64,000 bases of DNA from Dentipellis sp. KUC8613. Lineage: Eukaryota; Basidiomycota; Agaricomycetes; Russulales; Hericiaceae. Positions 1 to 8,729 of the stretch are shown in pieces. A model generated the notes under the pieces. The model saw nothing but the letters and a program-made list of their open reading frames with translations. It was not told the origin of the DNA and made no database searches. Both the position numbers and the translations under genes were made by a program. How positions within the stretch are numbered: the stretch's first letter is position 1; each line of letters begins with the position of its first letter. Where the stretch lies: contig NSJX01000013.1 of NCBI GenBank assembly GCA_002286715.1, positions 14,860 to 78,859 on the forward strand, given 5' to 3'.

Positions 1-2563
1 CAGAATGGCATACATAGTCATATTTTGCTTGTGGCAGAGGCTCTCTACACATAAAATCCTGAAATGAGGCATGATACCAATATATAGCAGTATTGGCTCC
101 AATCCTCAGCACTCCATGGAGAGCCTGGATAACTGCAACCACTGTGGCATGGTTGACACCAGCTAGTTCAGAAATCACTTCTGCAGTGACAGACATCTTT
201 ACACACCACACATAATAGTCTTCAAGATGTGAAGACATGTGTCCCTTAAACTGAGCCTTTGAACACCATCAAGCCAGGAATTGATTATCCGGAGATAAAG
301 CATATAGACTGGAGGGATGTCCACTTGATCCCTCACAATAGAATAAGAATCATGCAACCACTGCCTGAGGTATGCTTCCCCATTTTCAGGGTGCTTTGAG
401 TCTGGTTCAAGAATCCGAACAACAGTAGCAGCATAAATGAATAGACCATCAGCCTTTTCAGTGACAGCATCCAGTAATGTGCTATCATAGCCTGCAAGCT
501 CTTCATTCAGGTATTTTCTGATATCAATCTGAACCTCATTAAGAGGAATTCTCTGGAGCCAACACTGTGGTAGCCCATCACAGTATTCAGCAATATCATT
601 ATCAGTGCAACTAGTAATCAGAAACTTGATGCCTTTTAGATCTCTGGTGTGAACAGCCTCCAAGAGTAGCTCCAGAAATTTGTATCCTTCAAGATTTTCA
701 TCCAATGCATCAATGACAACAAGAATAACAGCACCCTGTGCTTCAGAAAAGCACATTTCCCATGGCTTCACAAAAAGTTTCTGCAACTGAGTAGGCAAGA
801 TAGCTGTGAGGAGTCCAAGATTACCATCAATTGCAGCAGCAAGATGACTAGCATAGATACTGTTGAGTTGAGCAAGGTAGCAACACAGTGTAGGAAGCAG
901 CCGTTCAGGAGCATGACTGTCAAGTTGCCTAGAGCAAAAATAAGAGACAAAGGGAGTACCAGGATGCAACTTTGACAGTTGATCACAGATAGTGTAAGCA
1001 ATAGTGCTTTTCCCTGAGCCAGCATGTCCAGTAAGCCAGAAGAGCTGCACACTATCACTGGATCTCAACCAAGCAAGAATTTGATCCAAGACATGAACAC
1101 GAGTTCCATTAGTGCATGCCCTGCGAGTGATTCCTGATCCATTGCCAATGTAGGCATCATAAGGAGCAGAGGTGGAGCAATAGTGTTCAAGTTTTGCTAA
1201 TGTCTGTTTCTAAAATGATATCAATGATCATTCAGGAATACTGATGCTCATCACTCACTGTAGCTGATCTGTCCTGCCTAGATTCAATATTTGATACACC
1301 CTTCTGAATGGTTTGGACACCTGTGTGGATGTGCTCTAGAAGTATACGCTGCAAGAAAAAATTCAGAACTCAGCATCAAGTGAAAAGACAGAATACAAAC
1401 ATCATATTCTTCAAAGGCATCCTTGATTTCATTGTATCCACTCTTGAGGTCAGCAGCATTACTTCCCCCCTTGATAAACTGGACCAGACCACTTTGGTTG
1501 GCTATCTCTTCAAGTTTCTTGTGCAGTGAACCAGCCTCCCTATTATGCATTTATATGAACAAAAGGTGATATGGACAGAGAATCAGCTTACTTTGCAATT
1601 TTTGACATGTCTTTTTTCATCTTGATATTATTGTCACTTTCTTGCATCCATTTGTTTGCATGATCCTCCACCAGCTGTATAGTGAGTGCAGTTAGCCTAG
1701 CAGTCTCCTGTGTATTTCCCTTCATGACCTAGCCAACATTTGGCATTGTAAGTAGACAATAGGCACAGCATGTCAACATGTCAACTTACATCCACACTGT
1801 TGATGATGGAGCATATCCCTCCCACTGCCCCCTTGAGTGGTGGAAATGCATCACTACTCTCCTTCACTACATTGAGAGCCATTATAATTGCACTCTTGAG
1901 CAATCCACAAACACCATTGTCTATGAGTGTGATTGTGAGCTGATAGGTAGAAGTATAGGTGGAAATATAGTGCCACATGCCATTGGTGACCTGCTGGGAT
2001 GAACCGGCATCGGTAGGTGCTTCCAAGGAGGGGCTGGTAACTGTTTATGAAAGGGAAGGAAGGTGACAGATCAGAGAGCGTGGTCGGCCTATGTCGTACT
2101 GTCAGTCGTACCATTTGTGGTCTGTTGGGACGACGCGACTTCAGTCGGCACGCCTGGGGGTGCAATGATCACTGTATATACGAGACAGTGAAAATCAGCA
2201 GTGTGAAAGGACTGTGTCGTATGTTCGGGCATACCGTTGGTCCTCGGTTCGGGCGACGCCGCACGAGCGGGCACATTTGGGGCATTGGTAACTATATACA
2301 AGGCGAAAGGAAGTCGATCGATAAGTACGTGGTTGACCTATGCCATACTATAATGCATACCATTGACGGTCTGTTGGGACGATTCCACACCAGCAGGCGA
2401 TCCTGGGGGGACTCGGGTAGCTACATATCAGACGGGCAGAAGACAACTGATAAGGGCGGAGTCGACGGTCTGGACTGTAAGACGTACCATCCCTGGTCGG
2501 ACTCTTCTTCGACCGCTTCAGACTCTCTTTCACTCCCTTGATTCGTTTCGAGATTGCTTTCAT
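1..2563 (-). CDS. NACHT-domain STAND NTPase (NLR-like), 3' end beyond the left edge, probably frameshifted
   Basis: This is an NLR-like signalling ATPase of the mushroom NACHT family, which are thought to act as intracellular sensors. Exons by splice sites on the minus strand: 2563-2488 (Lys/Arg-rich N-terminus starting MKAISKRIKG), mini-exons 2420-2361, 2291-2235, 2171-2112 and 2040-1981, then a part ending at 1790 (contains SSDAFPPLKGAVGG, typical of the region before NACHT), 1728-1592, 1539-1401, 1348-1259, and a long exon from 1209. The long exon carries Walker A (GHAGSGKST), Walker B (VILVVIDALDE) and a FLITS sensor-like motif. Near 200-213 the frame runs into TAA, yet the next frame continues with the conserved stretch containing SVTAEVISELAG and WYHASFQDFM to the edge, so a 1-nt lesion is likely. 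Base composition is AT-richer than the neighbours. The family assignment is firm; whether the gene is functional is doubtful. Confidence 0.82.
1981..2420 (-). repeat. Tandem array of four mini-exon/intron units inside the NACHT gene
   Basis: Four diverged units spaced 129, 120 and 131 bp each hold a phase-1/phase-1 exon of 60, 57, 60 and 60 nt followed by an intron of 63-71 nt. Each exon encodes a 19-20 residue segment of the form (V/A)T..PP.VP.. .(S/A)S.QQ(T/V).NG, for example VPTEVASSQQTTNG. The introns are related too: three begin GTAYG with a second GTAYG close behind. The units therefore arose by duplication of exon plus intron, not of coding sequence alone. Confidence 0.75.
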
Positions 2564-4823
2564 CCTTGCTGTTGTTGCTGTCGCTGTAGACGAAGGGGAT
2601 GGTGGAGGTGGTAGTGGTTGTAGTGCAGCGTGTAGTTGCCTCGTGTGCTGCGGAATCGGAACGCTCATCGCGGCAGGTAGCACTTTCGCACGTCTCGATA
2701 TTCCTTTTCAGCATTTTGCCCACCCCGTGCCAATGCAGGAGTCAAGACGCAGCCTCTTCACGACTGTAAGGCATCGTTCACGAGCAAAGACTCAACTATT
2801 GCACCTATAGCGACCGTACAGGAAAGAGAGCCATAGAAATATTGCAGGCGATATGTATATAGCTATGCGGACCGCTGGGGCCGCGCTGGCAAATCGAGGC
2901 TGATAGAAACAGAGAGCAGACAGCGGTACTGTAATACATAGACATATCGTATTGCAATGATTGTGCATCATATCAAGAGTAAAATGCTTGATCTACGATG
3001 CGGGTGTTACCCGCGAGACTGGCGAGGACGGTGACACAAGTCCATATTGCCCGTCGCTATGTTTTGCGTGACGGTGTCGGACTAAGATGCTGAAGGTCCG
3101 CATCAAATCGACGTGGCGGGCTGGGTAAACTCGATGGACTTGCGAGAATGCTGATATACGTGCCCCCGTGTAACGCTGCCTTCGACGTAACACCATCGTC
3201 ATTCCAAGCTGCAATCGGTGTTCGATGAAGTCAGTCTTGCATATATGTGAGCCATTTGTAGAGAGGAGTGAGGTAGCGCGAGACGCTGAAGGACGAATGG
3301 ACGTACAACAACTATTGCGCATGATTCTGTTTCGCTATTAACGGGTTACAATGGCACCAAATATCGCCTGGCAACCACAAGTCAGATCGTCCAATAGAGA
3401 TACGAGCTATTCAAATTCATACCGCATCTGAAAGACGTGAGACGGCAGCGTTCCGAAGCCACGATCAGGAGTTGATCGATTGAATCGTAGAATGTTCTGC
3501 GCGCGGTGGCCTGGAGCGACGGCGTATACGCATTGCGATGCAGATACATAGGTTGCTGTGTGGAGACGGGGTAGAAGGATTACGATGACGAATAGCGACG
3601 CTGACATTGAAATAAGATAAGCATGCTCTACGCGCATGATGCGCGAAGATAGTAATACTCACGAACTTGTTGGATGAGAATCATCGTGCGGGTCGACGTC
3701 CATCGCGATAGTGAATTTATACAACATGTTCTATCAAATAAAACTCTTGTAGACGTGTGCGCGACCTCGTAAAAAGCCAGCGTGGCGATATCTGAGCCCA
3801 GAGAGTCGCTGTATACCCTATGTTAGCCAACTGTATCGAAGAGCACACAGAGAGCGACGCACAGCCTAGCCAAAAGTTCACCTCCGCACCGCGCGCGAGG
3901 CGCGCAGGTACATGACCATTTGTTGTTTAAGTTGATTCAATCTAGACAAGTAGCTACGGGTCTATACAGTTTCTACATTCAGGTGCAGATATAGATCGCA
4001 GGAGACGACGAACGCACCTTGATAGGGGAAGACTGTCTGTTGTCTGAACTCGCACTCGCAGCCATTCAGATTTGTACGGAATGCGTGCCCAAGCCAACGA
4101 GATATGGCACCTTTCGTGGTCGTCAGCCAATGAAAATAAATAATTACAATATGAGACGTACCTTCGGCGCAGGATGAGCAGCGAGTGTCAAAGCAAGTGA
4201 TGGTATTCATCGCCCTATCAATGCCATATCTCTGACACCAGGCCCGCCTGGCGACATGATGCCTCCTGCAAAATAGTCCTACGGCTTCGTCGACGTCGTG
4301 TGGTGCATGTTCTCAGCTGTGCCCTAAGATGGCATCTGGTTTCGAAGAGCAGTAGCCGCACGTCTCGTCAAGGGTGCGATGTCGATTATAAACCTGTCAA
4401 GCAATCTGCAAGGCTCATCGTCAGAGAGCACGTCGAGACGAGTAGCAAGCTAGACGCACCTTGCAACCGGGATGGGATCTATCCCTTGACAATACGGTCT
4501 CTGTCATCCGACCCAGCAGATACGTCTGCAGCGATGATTCGTGAATGCATGGGGCAGATGGGCTGAGTTGGACGCATGGATGCACCGATAATATCGATGA
4601 GCGTCGGGAGCAACTCAGCAAAGACTCGGACAGGAAGCCGCGTCGTCGCCGGTTCGCGTAAGTCCTGTCCATGTGCCTTCCCTCTCTTCAACCATCCGAC
4701 GAAGACCTTGCCCCTTCCAAGTCCATCTATTCTCGTCAATTTCGTACATAATATCTACCGGCCGACCGCAGGCAGGAGAATGTGAGGCCTATATTCAAGT
4801 CCACGGCTAGGCATAGGATTATT
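2564..4823. other. Gene-poor stretch upstream of the NACHT gene
   Basis: Only short open frames (under about 110 codons) without recognisable motifs or a consistent exon chain on either strand. Several AG/GT pairs occur, so an unrecognised small or decayed gene cannot be excluded. The part next to 2563 should hold the promoter of the NACHT gene. Confidence 0.5.
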
Positions 4824-4825
4824 TA

Positions 4826-5190
4826 TTGCTGTTTTCAGAAAAGTTGGCGGCGCGTCGAAATCGACGCGCGTCAGCAATCTTCCCGCGTGTATCTTCCGAG
4901 CCTCATAGCACCACAACGAGCCGTCCGATTCGAATGAAAATAACATGTCTGACATCGCGTTGACGGGGGCTTTTGCGCCCCACCATTTTCAAACAAATCC
5001 GTTGAGAACTGAGAGAGCACCGAAAAGGCCGCTTAAAAATGCATATTTCGCTATAGGAGACTTTACTGGGACACTACAGACTTCGGGAGAGTCGCAGAAA
5101 TGACCGGGGGTATTGTTAGTTGTGCGCCCCATTGAAAATTTTGCGGAATTCGGTGCAGAAATGAGCGGGCAGCTGCGGTGTCGGGGTTGC
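4826..5190 (+). repeat. Left terminal inverted repeat (365 bp)
   Basis: Matches the reverse complement of 5529-5893 along its full length with few differences, for example one small cluster beside the AATGACCGGG block. A fortuitous open frame starting MSDMLFSFESDG lies in each arm and is read outward in mirror image. Confidence 0.85.
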
Positions 5191-5606
5191 AGGGCTGCTG
5201 TCACGGTCAGACTTTGCTTTGCTCCCTGTAATTCATGAGCAAGAAGCCCCCGCATAGCTGGCCTGCTGCGACGTCTGAAAGCATTCACAATCCGTTGGAT
5301 TGTCCGTTCCGAGCAACCTGTAAGCTCTGCAATAGTGCCGACATTGAGGGTTCGGGCCAAGGTGAGTACGGCTTCTCGAAGGTCATTGGAGAGTCGTCTC
5401 CCACGAACCATAGCAGAGTACAGTATCACAAATGTCCAGATGAGCCACGCATATGTGACAGCGCTATTCGAATGGTCCTCGTGACAGCAGCCCATGCGAT
5501 GCGGAGTGTCATTGCGGACACTGTGCGGGCAACCTCGACACCGCAGCTGCCCGCTCATTTCTGCACCGAATTCCGCAAAATTTTCAATGGGGCGCACAAC
5601 TAACAA
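4989..5606 (-). pseudogene. Transposase helix-turn-helix remnant inside the foldback element
   Basis: A 205-codon open frame crosses the element's centre. Around 5235-5411 it encodes a homeodomain-like HTH (start MVRGRRLSNDLREAV, then GTIAELTGCSERTIQRIV) of the kind found at the DNA-binding N-terminus of Tc1/mariner transposases in mushrooms. The parts before and after it are read through the inverted repeats and have no catalytic motif. I infer it is the surviving DNA-binding end of a deleted transposase, not a working enzyme. Confidence 0.6.
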
Positions 5607-5893
5607 TACCCCCGGTCATTTATGCGACTCTCCCGAAGTCTGTAGTGTCCCAGTAAAGTCTCCTATAGCGAAATATGCATTTTTAAGCGGCCTTTTCGGT
5701 GCTCTCTCAGTTCTCAACGGATTTGTTTGAAAATGGTGGGGCGCAAAAGCCCCCGTCAACGCGATGTCAGACATGTTATTTTCATTCGAATCGGACGGCT
5801 CGTTGTGGTGCTATGAGGCTCGGAAGATACACGCGGGAAGATTGCTGACGCGCGTCGATTTCGACGCGCCGCCAACTTTTCTGAAAACAGCAA
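5529..5893 (-). repeat. Right terminal inverted repeat (365 bp)
   Basis: Mirror copy of 4826-5190. Both arms end abruptly at the same unit boundary (CGGTGTCGRGGTTGC), after which left and right sequences no longer match. Confidence 0.85.
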
Positions 5894-6129
5894 TAAGAAG
5901 GTCTGGTGAGTTCGCATGGACCGTGGCCTTGCTACAGGTTGGTGGACGTTACTCACTTCCGCTCTCTCCGACACTTTCTCCCTTCGCCGAGGACATGAAA
6001 CTACCACCTCGCCCGGTATGCGGACCTCAACTTCTCTTCAGTTTCCTAGAATGCGGACTGATGACATGAACAAAATCCGACAGAAATAACGACTATGCAC
6101 TGGATTACTACGTGCGCTCGTAGCCCGCA

Positions 6130-6430
6130 ACGCAGTTGCTGCAACTCTATGGCCACATGCGCGACAGTGGCAGTCGCTTCCGAGCGGGCCTAGCTTGGGG
6201 AAAAGCCACAACCACGCGCGCTGTTCTCGTACGACCCGAGCTAGCTCGACACCAGCGGCGACGTGCACATGCAATATCCCACTCTCACTGTGCCGCAGGC
6301 AGTCGTTCGGCGGATCCTTGCGCATATGGTCCACGACCGCCAGCATGCCGTACGCGGGGTCCTGTCATTGTCAATGCGTCTCCTCGCGGGGTGCACTGCG
6401 TCGGGGGTCGACGTCGGTGCCCATCTTGAG
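6130..6430 (-). pseudogene. Relic of the DUF6535 gene 3' end
   Basis: The DNA resembles 8600-8870, the last coding part and 3' flank of the DUF6535 gene. Shared blocks include the codons for GDALT.(M)G and the flank ACATGC...CAGGCAGTC.TT.GGCG in the same order and orientation. On the minus strand the remnant reads GDALTMTGPRVRHAGGRG against GDALTTMGGHILHADDRG in the intact gene. The rest of the gene is absent. A partial copy that has since decayed is the simplest reading. Confidence 0.6.
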
Positions 6431-7141
6431 GATGAAGGGCTGGCGTTGGCGCGCTTCGCTTTCGTCGCCGCAAGCCATTGACCGCCAATGGTGACCGTGA
6501 AGGTCGGACTCTCCACCATTTACACCGATCGTCACCTAGCTTCTTGACCTCTTGCTCAAATTTCGCCGGACCGGAATCTCACTAGACTGTCCGACAAGTA
6601 CTGCTTATTTTTGTTTCTCTACCTCCATTCTCGTCACGCTCCTGGCCGGCTTGATGGTACTCCTGCTAATGTGACACGCACCACGATATCTGCATCGTTC
6701 GCGAGTCCGTCTTGTGCGCCCTTCCTTCCGCCGTCTTTCCTGCCGCTTCTTTCACGTCATGTCATAATATACTGTTGGTGTGGTTGTTGAGAGCGCTGCT
6801 ATCTCTCGTTTCTCTCAATTGCATGTATGGTCTATGGTCTTCGCATAAGCATTTTCTTCCATGTGGATCATGATTTCCTCTGGCCACCACTACTCTCTGT
6901 CTGACGCTCTGACTAGTCCGTGCTTGAGCCACAACAGGCTCGAAGCCTGTCAGGCGCGATCACGAGGTTGACGTGCTCGTGCAGCATGCCAGACCCCATA
7001 AGACGATCCGCACTTCACTCCATCCTCCTTCGATCCTCATCGTCAATCCCGATCCTAATCACTTGCGATTCAGTAAGCCTGCCGCTTTGTGCAGCTGAGA
7101 AACGAGATCCCAACCACGTAGCATATACTGTATATAGCAAC
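6431..7141. other. Intergenic region upstream of MND1
   Basis: No supported gene. It contains CT-rich and TATA-like stretches expected of a fungal promoter for the MND1 gene at its right end. The 5896-6129 segment on the other side of the DUF6535 relic is likewise without a recognisable gene. Confidence 0.4.
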
Positions 7142-8241
7142 ATGGTAAGCCCCGCATCTTCATACGCAGCCATGATCGTCCAGCTCACGCATATACCAAG
7201 GCTCCCCGGGGACTTTCAGCGGAAGAAAAGCGCGTGAAGCTCGTCGAGATATTCCATGAGACCGTACGTGCCTTCCGCCGACCCAAATCTTGACCACCGT
7301 TCACGATGTGCTTCGCTCTGCAGAAGGATTTCTTCCAGGTACGCATGTCACGAAATTCAGAAAGGAGCGACGAGCTTAGACTCCATCCGCAAACCTATCG
7401 CAGCTGAAGGAGCTCGAAAAGTTGGGGCCCAAGATGAAGGGAATAGGTATGGTAGTCGTCGCACGAGCCAGTTCGCATACTTATAGTTCCAAATCTCCGT
7501 TCGTCAGTCTCCCAGTCCGTAAAGGAAGTCCTGCAGTCCCTAGTCGACGACGGTCTCGTGCAGACAGACAAAGTCGGTTCATCGAACTGTACGATTCCGC
7601 CCCACTGTCGCATGACGGCTATAGCTGACGCATATATGCGCCCGAACAGTCTTCTGGAGCTTCCCGTCGCAGCGCGGGGCGATTGTATGCGTCTTTCTCT
7701 GGGAGGAACTTGAATCCGGTGTCTCACGACGAATGTATGCGCTGTGGTAGATGCAAAACCGAGTGGACGCCGCAAGGGAGACACAAAAATTGAACCAGCA
7801 GCAACTTGCGGAATTAAGGGCAAGTATCGAGGCGGAGCGGGCCTCGAGGCCGGAGAGCGTAAGTCATGTTCGGATTTTCCTGCTTTTTCATTTTACTGAA
7901 ACGGGACCTAGGAGGAGCGCACAGCGTCCCTCGCAAAGCTTGTCCAGTACAAGAAGGAGGTCCAGACGCTGGAAACTGAATTGCAGGCGTATGGCGCCTG
8001 TGATCCCGCGAAAGTCGAAGAGAAGAAGAGGGCGGTTATCCTGGCGAAAGAAGCGGCCGTGCGGTGGACCGGTACGTCGTGTGCTTTGTTCGAGACATGC
8101 GAGAGTGGTTTTGATTGACGTCGATGAGTTGTAGACAATTATTTGATCCTGCTCTCACACTTCACGAGGCAGAATGGTGTGGAGGCGGACGATGTGCGCA
8201 AGTACCTGGGTGTAGGCGAAGACTATGAAGATATCTGCTAA
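7142..8241 (+). CDS. MND1: Meiotic nuclear division protein 1 (Mnd1), nine exons
   Basis: Mnd1 forms a coiled-coil heterodimer with Hop2 that stimulates Dmc1/Rad51 strand exchange in meiosis. Exons: 7142-7144 (ATG only), 7201-7263, 7324-7338 (15 nt, KDFFQ), 7404-7446, 7508-7588, 7650-7684, 7751-7858, 7912-8071, 8135-8241. They total 615 nt, giving 204 residues, almost the length of human MND1. Diagnostic stretches are GLSAEEKRVKLVEIFHET, LKELEKLGPKMKGIV, SQSVKEVLQSLVDDGLV, FFWSFPS, a coiled-coil middle, CDP..VEE, AKEAAVRWTDN and an acidic end with YLGVGEDYEDIC. The winged-helix N-terminus and the leucine-rich C-terminus are both present and the frame is intact. No single open frame covers it, so ORF-based annotation misses it. 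Confidence 0.93.
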
Positions 8242-8729
8242 AAAGTAGTCTTTCTAGCCTTGCTTGATAACCAGACGTACATTTTGTCTGTGGTCTGGGG
8301 ATCGTTTCTAGTGCAGAACGTGGTATGCTTTCGTGTGTAGACCCGCCTGGCATCGTGCAAATGTGGAACTCTATCTGGGAATCTACAGTAAGGATGAAAC
8401 CTGTCGCTGTAGTATGTCGGTGATCGCAGGAGTATGCATATGCATAGATGTCTGCGTACCTTACAGTGTCCTTCACCACCGCGTTTTGCAATCTCCTGGA
8501 ACATTTACTAATCGAGTAAATCGAACTCGACCAACCTGATCTCACCGCGTCGGAGCGCACTACAGTGTGACTGGATAATTGCACATGGTCGAAGTTCGAC
8601 ACGTAGAAAACGCCCGGTCCGACTACATGCGAGACATTACATTGATATCGACTGGCATTGAAAGACCGCGCGATTCGGCCCAAATCGACGCAGGCAGTGA
8701 AGTGTACATGCAGATTGCACAACAGGCAG
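8242..8729. other. Convergent intergenic region MND1 / DUF6535
   Basis: 3' flanks of two convergent genes. The half next to 8730 is also represented, decayed, in the relic at about 6130-6260. No gene seen. Confidence 0.45.

Larger units (their letters stand above)
4824..5895. mobile_element. Foldback DNA transposon, Tc1/mariner-like, non-autonomous
   Basis: The element runs from 4826 (TTGCTGTTTTCAG) to 5893 (its reverse complement). It is bounded on both sides by TA (4824-4825 and 5894-5895), the target duplication of Tc1/mariner elements. Its two termini are near-identical inverted repeats of 365 bp separated by only 338 bp. The unique centre encodes, on the minus strand, a helix-turn-helix like the N-terminus of Tc1-type transposases, but no DDE/D catalytic domain is present, so it cannot move on its own. 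Near-identity of the arms suggests recent activity or arm conversion. Confidence 0.82.

Noticed and set aside
2047..2541. Plus-strand 164-codon frame with three internal 40-residue repeats
   Set aside because: The repeats are real at DNA level but are better explained as minus-strand mini-exons with matching phases and GT/AG sites that join the NACHT protein.
4755..4955. Protein gene starting MSDMLFSFESDG, seen twice in mirror image
   Set aside because: Both copies lie in the terminal inverted repeats of the foldback element and are read outward; open only because the arms are duplicated.
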